Translations under genes and position numbers: made by a program
Assembly: GCA_017883485.1 (NCBI GenBank)
Contig: JADGNM010000027.1
Coordinates: forward strand, 1-13,013
From: Methanosarcina sp.
Lineage (GTDB): Archaea > Halobacteriota > Methanosarcinia > Methanosarcinales > Methanosarcinaceae
Direction: 5' to 3'
Length of the DNA: 13,013 bases
In this document: positions 1 to 7,984 of the stretch, piece by piece
Numbering within the stretch: the stretch's first letter is position 1
Layout: every line of letters starts with the position of its first letter
The notes under the pieces: model-generated
The model's database searches: none
Told to the model about the DNA's origin: nothing
What the model saw: the letters and a program-made list of their open reading frames with translations, nothing else

Positions 1-84
1 GCAAGAGAAGCAGGGATTACAGATTCAAAGTGGACACTAAGAAATCTTCTAACATTTAAGTGCTTCAAAACACCAATCATATAA
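1..84 (+). CDS. Possible 3' end of an unidentified ORF (partial)
   Basis: The first frame is open from the window edge for 27 codons and stops at TAA 82-84. It starts AREAGITDSKWTLRNLL and ends with a lysine/cysteine-containing tail. The peptide has plausible protein composition (a tryptophan, an amphipathic stretch) but is too short to assign. A transposase or other accessory-gene tail is possible given the neighbourhood, but I see no signature that shows it. It would converge with the decarboxylase gene, with about 70 bp between the two stops. A chance open stretch of this length is also possible. Confidence 0.25.
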   Translation, partial: AREAGITDSKWTLRNLLTFKCFKTPII

Positions 85-153
85 CGCTGGACGACCACAC
101 AGTACTGTAATTAAAAGTCTGCATTGAGCGAAAAATAATAATTAAGCTAAAAC

Positions 154-2484
154 TCATTCAATTTTCTTGTTTTTAATCAGTAGAGTTTTAAAATACTTTT
201 TTCCTTTTTCATCCGGAGCAGTCCTTTCGATGCCGTGAATATGACTTTCATAACCTGGGAATTCGTTCTCGAAGTCTTGCCGGGCAATGAGGTAATTCAG
301 AATATCCTCGGCATAGCAATCAAATTTCTCTCCGCCTATCATGACCGGAATGCCGGGAGGATATGGGACTAACATCACTGCAGCGATTCTGGGCATTGTG
401 TTGAAATCTATCAGGCGCAGTTCTACAAATTCCACCTCTTTCTTAATAATGCTGCGATAAGCCGCGGCTGGAGTTAGAGCTAGTACAGGCTTTGCTTCAA
501 AAGCTTGACACATTTTCTCCAGTAGCTTATTCGTTTTAATGTAGTTATGCATCATATTGCAATGGTTTTTCAAGCCCTGTTTTTGATACTTTTCCGGATA
601 CATCGCAACCAGGTCCGGAAATACGTCAGCAAGCTCGGCATTAGAATCGTTTAATTTCTTGAATTTAAAGAGCTCTGTAACTAAGGTGCCTTGTTTTCCT
701 TTAGTGGTGCCCAGAGAATTGAGCAACAACCAGGAATAATAATCGGCTTTCTCACAAACGATACCTTTGTTGATCAGGTAATTTGTAACAATGGCTGCGG
801 GGATACCTGTATCACTCATATTGCCGTTGACGTCAATGCCCGGACAGATGAAGGTTAACTTGATTGGGTCAAGCATGGTATATTCGTCCTTGACCGCAAA
901 ACCATGCCAGGTTGCTTCATTGTGCTTTCCCGGCTTGATAGTCCAATAAGATTGATTATTAGCCAGTTCCTTAATTGTGATTTTTGGCTTGCAATCCTTA
1001 TCTCGTTCAGCAATACAAGGCGGCTGCCATATCTTGAAAAACCAGTCTTTTTGTTTGGCCAGGTCCTCCTGAATCCAGGCAATCTTCCGGCGCAGTTCGA
1101 TAGCTTCCTCAATAATGTCCTCGAATAAGACGTCGCCGTTATCCAGCATCATCTTGGTGGCCACTTCCAGTGAAGCCACCATCGAATACTGGGGCGAAGT
1201 AGAGCCATGCATCATATAAGATTCATTAAACAGGTCGTGAAAGTTTTCTCGAGCTGCCGCCGAATACTTGATAGACTTGGGCAACTTGACATGAATCATT
1301 GAAGCCTGTGAAAAAGCCGTTAACAGCTTATGGGTGGATTGGGAGCAAAATACTAATTTCCTGCCATGGGGTAAGGACATCGCATAATGTTTTTTATAAA
1401 TGTTGTGGAATTTTGCATAGGCATACCAGGCTTCGTCAAAATGAAGTATTTCCACCTTGTCGAGATGGTCCTGAACGTAGCTGGTGTTATAACAAATGCC
1501 GTCATATGTCGAATTGGTTAACGCCGCCATCTTATAAAATTTCTCTTTAGAGATTGCACTAAAGTCCACCGGTCCTATGATTCCTAGCCCGTTGCGCATG
1601 GGATGCATATATTCCGGATTTGCTTCCGTAATAATCATCGAGTAGTTAAGTGACTTGTGGCAATTGCGGTCCATGAGTGTTAACTCGCCCGGAGATACCT
1701 GGCTTCGCCAGATAATTTGATTGGCTGTGGATGTCCCGTTCAATACATAAAAAGTCTGATCCGCTCCAAAAACTTCAGCTGAAAAGTTCTCCGCATCACC
1801 AGTAACACCACTATGGTCCAGTAGTGAACCGAGTTCAGACACTGAGATAGAGAGATCCGCCCGCAAGACGTTTTCGCCAAAGAACTTATGAAAAGCTGTA
1901 CCTGAGGGGCTTGTCAAAAAACCCTGCCCGCCCATATGGCCGGGAGTATGCCAGGCATATTTATAGGTTTCAACATACTGGACCAACTCCCGGAAGAAAG
2001 GCGGCAAAACAGAAGTAGTGTAATCCTTCACTTGTCTTGCGATTCTTCCGGCCAGAAAACAGGGAGTGTCAGTTAGTTTCCAGACCAGTTCATTAATTTT
2101 CCCCAGCACTTCATTGGGGATATTTTCGATGGAGACACGTCCGGTTAACAGGATGATCGGAACGGTTTTGTTCCTTTTCCGGATAAAATTGATTAAAACT
2201 TGAGCGGATTTGGTGTTTTCAACTTCTGACTTTAAATATGCGTTCTTCTCATGTAAGTGTCCTACTTCCAAAAGATCCCAATCAATCACGACCGTTCCGA
2301 GATCTTCTCTTGAGTGAACGATATCATGAGCATCACCTAATGCATAGGAAGGGATAATCGAGCAATCTTGTTGTTCGGTAAGATTTTGAATGATTTCACG
2401 CAACCATAAGCCCTGATCATTTTCTTTCTGAATTTGATCTGAGACGAACAGGACAGGCCACGATGACATTTCTAATTTTCCCAT
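154..2484 (-). CDS. PLP-dependent Orn/Lys/Arg decarboxylase (acid-resistance type, closest in pattern to arginine decarboxylase AdiA)
   Basis: The 776-residue protein is full length for fold-III basic amino-acid decarboxylases (AdiA, CadA, LdcC, SpeC/SpeF), which release CO2 from arginine, lysine or ornithine to give agmatine, cadaverine or putrescine. Residues 1-150 form the response-regulator-like wing domain (VVIDWD near 65-70). The PLP domain has YAWHTPGHMGG (176-186), NGTSTAN (249-255), HFDEAW (348-353) and SQSTHKLL, where K386 is the expected Schiff-base lysine. SQASMIHVK and YMMHGSTSP follow, as in CadA/AdiA. The C-terminal domain has VPYPPGIP and FPGYESHIHG. The stretch TTKGKQGTLVTELFKFKK resembles AdiA more than CadA, so arginine is my best substrate guess, not proven. 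The start is ATG at 2484 behind a weak GGGG; ATG at 2469 (residue 6) is an alternative. No amino-acid antiporter of the AdiC/CadB kind is visible next to it. Archaea normally make agmatine with pyruvoyl-type enzymes, so acquisition from bacteria is likely. Confidence 0.93.
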   Translation of the reverse strand: MGKLEMSSWPVLFVSDQIQKENDQGLWLREIIQNLTEQQDCSIIPSYALGDAHDIVHSREDLGTVVIDWDLLEVGHLHEKNAYLKSEVENTKSAQVLINFIRKRNKTVPIILLTGRVSIENIPNEVLGKINELVWKLTDTPCFLAGRIARQVKDYTTSVLPPFFRELVQYVETYKYAWHTPGHMGGQGFLTSPSGTAFHKFFGENVLRADLSISVSELGSLLDHSGVTGDAENFSAEVFGADQTFYVLNGTSTANQIIWRSQVSPGELTLMDRNCHKSLNYSMIITEANPEYMHPMRNGLGIIGPVDFSAISKEKFYKMAALTNSTYDGICYNTSYVQDHLDKVEILHFDEAWYAYAKFHNIYKKHYAMSLPHGRKLVFCSQSTHKLLTAFSQASMIHVKLPKSIKYSAAARENFHDLFNESYMMHGSTSPQYSMVASLEVATKMMLDNGDVLFEDIIEEAIELRRKIAWIQEDLAKQKDWFFKIWQPPCIAERDKDCKPKITIKELANNQSYWTIKPGKHNEATWHGFAVKDEYTMLDPIKLTFICPGIDVNGNMSDTGIPAAIVTNYLINKGIVCEKADYYSWLLLNSLGTTKGKQGTLVTELFKFKKLNDSNAELADVFPDLVAMYPEKYQKQGLKNHCNMMHNYIKTNKLLEKMCQAFEAKPVLALTPAAAYRSIIKKEVEFVELRLIDFNTMPRIAAVMLVPYPPGIPVMIGGEKFDCYAEDILNYLIARQDFENEFPGYESHIHGIERTAPDEKGKKYFKTLLIKNKKIE

Positions 2485-3060
2485 TGGTTTTTTCCCCGAT
2501 TCAAGTCGTTATTATAATTTTGAATTACAAGATATCCTTTGGGTTATAGGTTGCAACTTAACATTGAGCTCGTCCTAAACCAATCTTATTCTCAATCGGT
2601 CGAAGTATCAAAATTATTTGTCATGATCTGAAACTCGATCAGTCATTAGTCTTGAGATTCAAAATGCATTTTGAGTTTTGAATCTGCTCTTTAATATTTT
2701 ATTCAACTTACTCATTAAATGAAATAATTTTGATTGTCCATACATATAATAGAGTTTCCTTTATAATACTTTTTATATTTATTTAGCCACCCAAAACCAA
2801 CATAACTTATAAAGCTAATCCTTACATACTTCTTAACGTTTAAATCAAATTCAATGAAAATAAAAGTAGCTTCCATATACTTTTGATAAAGTCTCTTTTT
2901 ACTTAACCTTTAAATACCAAAAATCAATATTGGGTGTTGTTTTAAATCTAAAATATAACTTTTATTTAGATAAAGCTTATATTAAATAAGATTATAACAA
3001 ACCAGATTACCTTAAACCAGTTTATTACAGTAACTTATTTTCATTTTATTTTCTTTTCAG
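2485..3060. other. AT-rich divergent intergenic region
   Basis: About 575 bp separate the divergently transcribed decarboxylase and endA genes. The stretch is strongly AT-rich and holds no convincing ORF or RNA gene. It contains several TATA-like candidates (for example near 2770-2780, 2949-2956 and 2977-2985), but I cannot pick one as the endA or decarboxylase promoter. The one distinct structure is the nested inverted repeat at 2655-2685, listed separately. Confidence 0.6.
2655..2685. repeat. Inverted repeat with 10-bp arms and a nested 16-bp palindrome
   Basis: AGATTCAAAA (2655-2664) and TTTTGAATCT (2676-2685) are perfect inverted repeats separated by 11 bp. Overlapping them, TCAAAATGCATTTTGA (2659-2674) is itself a perfect palindrome, so two alternative hairpins or protein-binding sites share the same bases. 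It lies about 170 bp upstream of the decarboxylase start and about 375 bp upstream of endA. It could be an operator, a terminator-like hairpin or a mobile-element scar; the sequence does not decide. Confidence 0.5.
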
Positions 3061-4122
3061 GTGAACCTATTGAGAGCAGAACTTAAAGGAGACCGTGTCC
3101 TCGCCGGAAAGGCAGCGGTAGCTGAACTTTACAAGACCAGTTATTTCGGGCGTCCTAAAGGTGAGGAACTCGAACTCTCGCTTGTGGAAGCTGCATTTCT
3201 CCAGTCGAGAGGAAAACTCGAGATCGAGCTTGAAGGCAAATTACTTGATTTCAGGATATTTTTCGAGCAGGCTTCTCTGAGGCAGCCCAATTTTGAGTTA
3301 AAGTACATAGTTTATAAAGACCTTAAGGAAAGAGGGTACTATGTCCAGCCTTCAGCTTCGGATTTCAGGGTATACCCCCGAGGCAGCCATCACGGTAAAA
3401 GTGCATCTACAATTTTTGTTCATGTCCAGTCGGAAAGGCAGCTTCTTTCCGTAAAATTCTTGAAAGATTCGGTTTATTCGGCAGAAAACGTACATAAACA
3501 GTTTGTGCTTGCTATAGTGGACGAAGAAAGTGACCTTACTTTCTATGAAGTCAAAACTGCAGTCCCCAAAGGAGAAATGCCTGAGCCTTATCCTGCTGTC
3601 AGGACCGATGCGACTTTCCTGGAAGATAGGGTAATAACCTGGGATACTGAGGCTTCACAGACTCTCTATGTCAGGGGATTTTACGGGAAAATGCTGGATT
3701 CCGAAAGGCTGCAGCTTTCTCTGGTGGAATCGCTTTACCTTTTTTCCGAAAGGGTAATAACGATTCGGGATAGGAATGGCAAGATATTTTCCTTTGATCA
3801 GTTCGTAGAAGAAGCCTTGAAGATTGAGAGCTCTTTTCTCGGGAAGTACGGTGTATATAAGAACCTCAGGGACTCGGGGCATGTAGTCAAGACCGGTTTT
3901 AAGTTCGGAACGCATTTCAGAGTATACAAAAAAGTCGAGTCAATAGAAAAAATTCCGCACTCGGAATACCTTGTAAATGCCATTCCTGCAGATTTCGAGT
4001 TCAAGCTTCCGGTCATGTCAGGGGCTGTCAGACTTGCAAACAGCGTGCGAAAGACAATGCTTTTTGCAATTGAGAAAGGAGATAAAGTGGAATACCTGGA
4101 TATCGGCAGAGTCAAAATGTGA
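3061..4122 (+). CDS. endA: tRNA-splicing endonuclease (tandem-repeat, homodimeric archaeal type)
   Basis: The 353-residue protein cleaves introns from precursor tRNAs at bulge-helix-bulge motifs, leaving 2',3'-cyclic phosphate and 5'-OH ends. It has two tandem copies of the endonuclease unit, as in the Archaeoglobus/Methanosarcina homodimeric form. The N-terminal copy (about 1-170) has YKDLKERGYYV and FRVYPRG but lacks the catalytic histidine, so it is the structural, inactive repeat. The C-terminal copy (about 195-353) has YKNLRDSGHVVKTGFKFG and then FRVYKK, HSEYLV and SVRKTM. By alignment with known triads, Y289, H300 and K331 are the catalytic residues; the Tyr-His spacing of 11 matches Archaeoglobus. 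The start is GTG at 3061, since the reading VNLLRAELKG begins the conserved N-terminus and the DNA just upstream is T-rich. The gene is monocistronic and converges with the broken channel gene, with 35 bp between the two stops. Confidence 0.95.
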   Translation: MNLLRAELKGDRVLAGKAAVAELYKTSYFGRPKGEELELSLVEAAFLQSRGKLEIELEGKLLDFRIFFEQASLRQPNFELKYIVYKDLKERGYYVQPSASDFRVYPRGSHHGKSASTIFVHVQSERQLLSVKFLKDSVYSAENVHKQFVLAIVDEESDLTFYEVKTAVPKGEMPEPYPAVRTDATFLEDRVITWDTEASQTLYVRGFYGKMLDSERLQLSLVESLYLFSERVITIRDRNGKIFSFDQFVEEALKIESSFLGKYGVYKNLRDSGHVVKTGFKFGTHFRVYKKVESIEKIPHSEYLVNAIPADFEFKLPVMSGAVRLANSVRKTMLFAIEKGDKVEYLDIGRVKM

Positions 4123-4157
4123 TGCCTTGATGGTATTTCCCAACTCTTAATATCCAG

Positions 4158-6135
4158 TTAATAAAAATTCAAGAGCGTGATGAACAGCAGAATCCCCATG
4201 ATGACAGGCCAGTACAGAACCTTCACGTAAATGTTATCCTTTGCATCAATAAAAGGAACATTCATATTTGATGCAAACGCTATCGAATTCAGGGAAACAG
4301 TCAGGACTGCCAGGTACATCACAAGGTAGAAATACTCAAGGTAGATGATACTGCCCATAGGGATTCTAGCCCTGAGGGCGGCATGTGCAATGATAAGAGC
4401 AAAAAAGAGGGAGGTGCAGTAGCCCAAGGCTCCACCATTACGGGTAGAAGATCGGAATCAAAGGGGCCTTTAAAGTCCCTTTTGACATCGACGTTGAAGT
4501 AAAGTTCGGGTACATTGGAATTTGCAAAATTCCCTACCCCGAAATTGGTGCTATAAGAATTCAATCTGTAACTGAAAAATGTTTTTTGCGGTTCCCAGCC
4601 TTCAAGCAAGAAAGAGCGATCCATGCCGGGAAAGGTTTCCGGAATCAGGCTGTTATAGGAATCAAAGTCCGGAACCAGGACCGATGTCGAATCGTTGCTC
4701 TTTAATCTGATCCATACATCTTCCCTGTCAAACGGATATCTTGAATAGTCGAACTGTTGGCGCAAAGTAGTCTTGAAACGCCAGCCTAAAACGCTTTTGT
4801 CCTCATTCACATAGGCCTTTTCGATTGTGGTTTCTTCTGATTCCGGAAAACTAAATCTCGGAGAAGCATTCTCAGCACCCGGCCTTGAAATATTTTGCCA
4901 GATATATCCGGTTACAATGACATCATAAGCATTCGAAAACTCTATGGACTGAAGAAAAACTCCTGTAGGAATCCTGGGGATTTTCGAACTCGTATTGGCG
5001 TGTTGCAGCACCGTTTCAACATCTTCCCTGTCGAAAACAACAAGGTCCACGTTCCTGCCGTCAAGAGTGGAATTATTTATAGTAAGATGCCAGATGAAGC
5101 CTATTCCCAGGATACAAAGTAATGAAAAAATAAACGCGAGCAGCCAGAGCCCTCTATGGTCATACCTGTAAATGGATACAAAAAGCAGGCATAGAAAGAA
5201 TAAAAAAGCAAAAGTTGCGAACACGACAAGAATAATTGAATGGTTCTGCTCCATTTTTCTATTCATCAGAGTTTCTTCCTGAGGAAGGACAAAACCCAGG
5301 ATCCAGTCTGTAGAGGAGATATTTTTTTGAAATACCCAGTAGGATTTCCCTGTAAAGGAATTTGTCGCCGAGTACTCTCCCTCTGTCATGTTCTTACTTA
5401 TAAAGTAGATGTTGGGATCTTTTTTTGCAAGGTCGTGAATATTTCCGGCCAGATACTCTTGGACAGGATAAGAAATAATCACCCCTTTCCTGGTAACCAT
5501 GAAACCATAACCCGTATCTCCCAGCTCAAGGTCTCCTACTTGCGCCCTTACTCCTTCAAGAGAATAACGTACACTTACCACTCCTGCAGCCTTGTGCCCG
5601 CTGCCGGAATCTGCAAGATAAAAAGGAACCGAACAATCTATCTGATAATTGGGGTTTGCAATCCCGAAATAAGGTGAAATCCATACTTTGGACCCTTTTT
5701 TCAGGGCATCGTTGTACCATGCAGTGTGTTCATTATCCTTTGTGTAGTCATATGTGATCGGAGTGTACACTACCTCCGAACCGTTTCTCATGAAATGAGG
5801 TGCATAAAGCGTCCCGGCATGGGCAGCAGGGGAATATGCAACGACGATGTTATAAATTTTGAAATTTTGGAATTGTTCTTCATTTCAGCCAAAAGGCGCT
5901 CCCTGAGCATGGAATCATCTTTCAATTTTCCGGAACTCAGATCCTTTGCAACTCCTTCGGCAAGGGAGCTCGTAGAATTAAGTTCGCTGTTAATCTTTTT
6001 TGTGGCAGAGTCGGCTTTTTGGAGCGCGTCTTCCTTTGCCTCTTCAAGAATTACTTCATTTGTCTTGCTGCTTTTGTACTCATACCCAGCATATGCTAGT
6101 AGCAAAAAACTGAGCAGGCAGAGTAGTGCCCCAAT
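4158..6135 (-). pseudogene. Decayed dCache sensor / pentameric ligand-gated ion channel (Cys-loop-like) fusion
   Basis: Three frames read in series give one protein. The first (about 6135 down to 5865) holds a signal-anchor helix (IGALLCLLSFLLLAYAGYEY) and a coiled, Lys/Glu-rich helix. Reading then shifts by one base near 5862-5864 into FKIYNIVVAYSPAAHAGTLYAP, followed by a double-Cache domain with WYNDALKKGSKVWISPYF and LGDTGYGFMVTRKGVIISYP. Two membrane helices follow (around IILVVFATFAFLFF and LWLLAFIFSLLCILGIGF). Next comes a ligand-gated-channel extracellular domain with FDYSRYPFDREDVWIRLK, the YPFD loop of prokaryotic and animal Cys-loop receptors, then LLEGWE and ELYFNVDVKRDF. After DLLPVMV (codon ending at 4433) the frame is lost. 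The pore part resumes in another frame from about 4432 as ALGYCTSLFFALIIAHAALR (M2), with M3 and M4 up to the TAA at 4158-4160. M1 is missing. The native start is gone, replaced by transposase sequence. I am confident of the homology and of disruption; sequencing error could explain the one-base shift but not the missing helix. Confidence 0.85.
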
Positions 6136-6659
6136 ACGAGAAAAAGCTTGGGGAGAATATCCTGTATCTTTTTGAGGATAGTGAAATGAAAAAAGAGGAG
6201 GAATATACACTCTATAAGCAACATGATGAAAATAAAATCACTACTAATACGTTTAATAAGGGCTTGGAGAAAGCTGGAAAAATCTTGCTTTTGTCAAATG
6301 TGGATTTGGCACCCAAAGATGTTTTTCTTATGTACAAAAAAAGAGATACTGTGGAAAAACACTATGACACTTACAAGAGTATGTTGGAAGCAGATAAGCT
6401 TTATTTACAGGATAACGAGTCGCTTTTCGGCCATCTTTTCATCTCATTCTTGTCCCTCTATGGCTACGTAAAAATTCAAAACTGTATAAGAAAGGCTGAT
6501 CTAACAAGCAAATATTCTCCGAGAGACCTTATAGAGCAATTCCGCAAAGTTTACGTGATTGATTTAGATGGCCAAATGATTTTGACGGAAGTACCTAAAA
6601 AGATTGATGAAATAGAGAAAAGGTTAAACTTGAACTTTTCCCTAAATGAGCAGAGTTAA
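6129..6659 (+). pseudogene. C-terminal half of an IS4-family transposase (IS remnant)
   Basis: The frame is open from about 6126 to the TAA at 6657-6659. It contains the IS4-superfamily signature Y-(2)-R-(3)-E-(6)-K exactly, in MYKKRDTVEKHYDTYK. The glutamate (codon 6354-6356) is the third acidic residue of the DDE catalytic triad. KILLLSNVDLAP before it and LFGHLFISFLSLYGY after it fit the conserved C-terminal part of the Methanosarcina IS1634-like transposases. The first two catalytic aspartates and the whole N-terminal half are absent: upstream of about 6130 the DNA belongs to the channel gene on the other strand. The element therefore cannot transpose. I find no clear terminal inverted repeat on the right side (6660-6700), and the left end is missing. 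The first codons overlap the channel gene's N-terminal frame, so the junction is placed only to within about 10 bp. Confidence 0.85.
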
Positions 6660-6704
6660 GGTTATAATAAGCAATCCAATTCTACACATTCAGGAAGATT
6701 GAAC

Positions 6705-7736
6705 ATGTCCACTTTTTCAGAAGCGACAACACTAGTATTGCACATTTGCCTCATCGGTGTAATCTTCACCGCGGGCTGTTCGGAAAAGCCTGGCTCCGTC
6801 ACCGCGGGTCAAGCCGTTTCGGGCCAAACAACGGAATCAGGAACAGCCACTCCTACCCCAGGAAGCGGAACAGCCACATCATCGATCACGTGGATATCCA
6901 CTCCTTCGGCTAACTCTTCCGGTGAAGCGCTGTTGTCGGGAGCAAAGACTCTCATGAAAGAGATCTACACCTATTCGCCGAATGCTCCCGATTATCTCCC
7001 GGGTTCGTATTCCAGCCAGAATAGTTATGCCACAGCATATGTGAAACACGCTATCAATATAAGCACGGTCGTCTGGGCTCCGGTCGGGCAGAACCAGATT
7101 ATATGGATAAGCAACCCCGGAACCTCACCGAAGGGATGGAGTGGCACCGTAGTGTCCGCAGGTTCTTTCGGGACTAACGGTAAACCCGAGGCAGTCCACG
7201 TCTATACCGATTGTAGCGGGTTCATCACATCTCTCTTTACCTACGCAAATACCGACCACACAACTAAATTTACCAGATGGAAGACCGGAAATCCCATCCC
7301 CGAAGCCGGATGCAATGACCCGCAGGGAAGCTGCATTGTGCCAAACCCGCTCAACTATTACCACCTCTTTGTTACAGGCCAGAACGGGTGGTTCCAGAAC
7401 GTTGCATTGGCAGACCTGCAGCCCGGTGATATCATCGCCTATGCAAATACGAAGAACAAAAGAGATTCAGGGCACATCATGCTCGTTGCAGCGGTTTCAA
7501 CGGGCAGGGATAATTCAACGTCAAGGTACGTTGTCGTTATTGATGAGACACAAGATGCTCACAGTTCCGATACCCGGATTATTAAAAAGTCCTCCTCGGG
7601 AGCTGTGGAGGGGGCCGGAGTCGGTATGGGAATTGTGAAATTGTCTAATTACTCAGACGGTTCACTCCAATTCTTCTGGGGCCTGACGAGTCCTAAACCC
7701 GAAGTTGGATCAATCGCGCTTGGGCGGGCACTCTGA
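6705..7736 (+). CDS. Secreted lipoprotein with NlpC/P60-like cysteine hydrolase domain
   Basis: The 343-residue protein begins with a hydrophobic segment and a lipobox FTAGC (C25), which predicts a lipid-anchored extracellular protein. A Ser/Thr/Gly/Pro-rich linker follows to about residue 70. The rest looks like the NlpC/P60-CHAP papain-like superfamily: VYTDCSGFITSLF gives nucleophile C170, ADLQPGDIIAY (236-246) is the usual strand before the histidine, DSGHIMLVA gives H257, and VVVIDET supplies the likely third polar residue (280-281). Such enzymes cut peptide or amide bonds in cell-wall or surface polymers. Substrate here is unknown, since methanogens of this type lack murein. ATG at 6705 is chosen over TTG at 6699 because AGGAAG (6692-6697) sits 7 bp before it. 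The signal n-region (MSTFSEATT) has no Lys or Arg, which is unusual. No operon partner is evident. Confidence 0.75.
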   Translation: MSTFSEATTLVLHICLIGVIFTAGCSEKPGSVTAGQAVSGQTTESGTATPTPGSGTATSSITWISTPSANSSGEALLSGAKTLMKEIYTYSPNAPDYLPGSYSSQNSYATAYVKHAINISTVVWAPVGQNQIIWISNPGTSPKGWSGTVVSAGSFGTNGKPEAVHVYTDCSGFITSLFTYANTDHTTKFTRWKTGNPIPEAGCNDPQGSCIVPNPLNYYHLFVTGQNGWFQNVALADLQPGDIIAYANTKNKRDSGHIMLVAAVSTGRDNSTSRYVVVIDETQDAHSSDTRIIKKSSSGAVEGAGVGMGIVKLSNYSDGSLQFFWGLTSPKPEVGSIALGRAL

Positions 7737-7984
7737 TAATTATCATCTGGATCTCTTCATTTTTATTTTTTCGCTCTGGAAAGGATACATTCTTGGCTGA
7801 ATAGATTCAGAAGACTACTTATAAGATGGGAAACGAAAATTGAGAACTACCTTGTATGCTACATTTAGCATGCGCACGGATAACCTTCAGAGCAGCAGGA
7901 CTTTTCGGATAGGCTCTTAATCAGGTTCAGTTTAATTAGTCTCATTTCGTTAAACTCAGATCTTAACCCGAGAGTGTAGTATAC
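7737..7984. other. Intergenic region with T-rich stretch and small inverted repeat
   Basis: The T-rich run at about 7757-7772 just after the lipoprotein stop is a plausible archaeal terminator. ATGCTA (7856-7861) and TAGCAT (7866-7871) form a short hairpin. A weak TATA-like TTTAATTA at 7931-7938 could drive the next operon. None of these is strong. Confidence 0.35.

Noticed and set aside
4158..4427. Independent small three-helix membrane protein
   Set aside because: The segment matches M2-M4 of the ligand-gated channel whose extracellular domain lies immediately upstream in another frame.
5240..5677. Plus-strand open frame of 145 codons opposite the Cache domain
   Set aside because: It is antisense to clearly recognisable Cache sequence and has no family features of its own.
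4158..5865. Programmed frameshifting to express the channel
   Set aside because: One shift would need missing M1 residues to be supplied, and the gene also lacks a start and promoter; decay is the simpler reading.
5788..6210. Independent 140-residue membrane protein
   Set aside because: Its last residues are the out-of-frame reading of the Cache domain and its first 20 or so residues come from antisense of the transposase fragment; it is the first piece of the broken channel gene.
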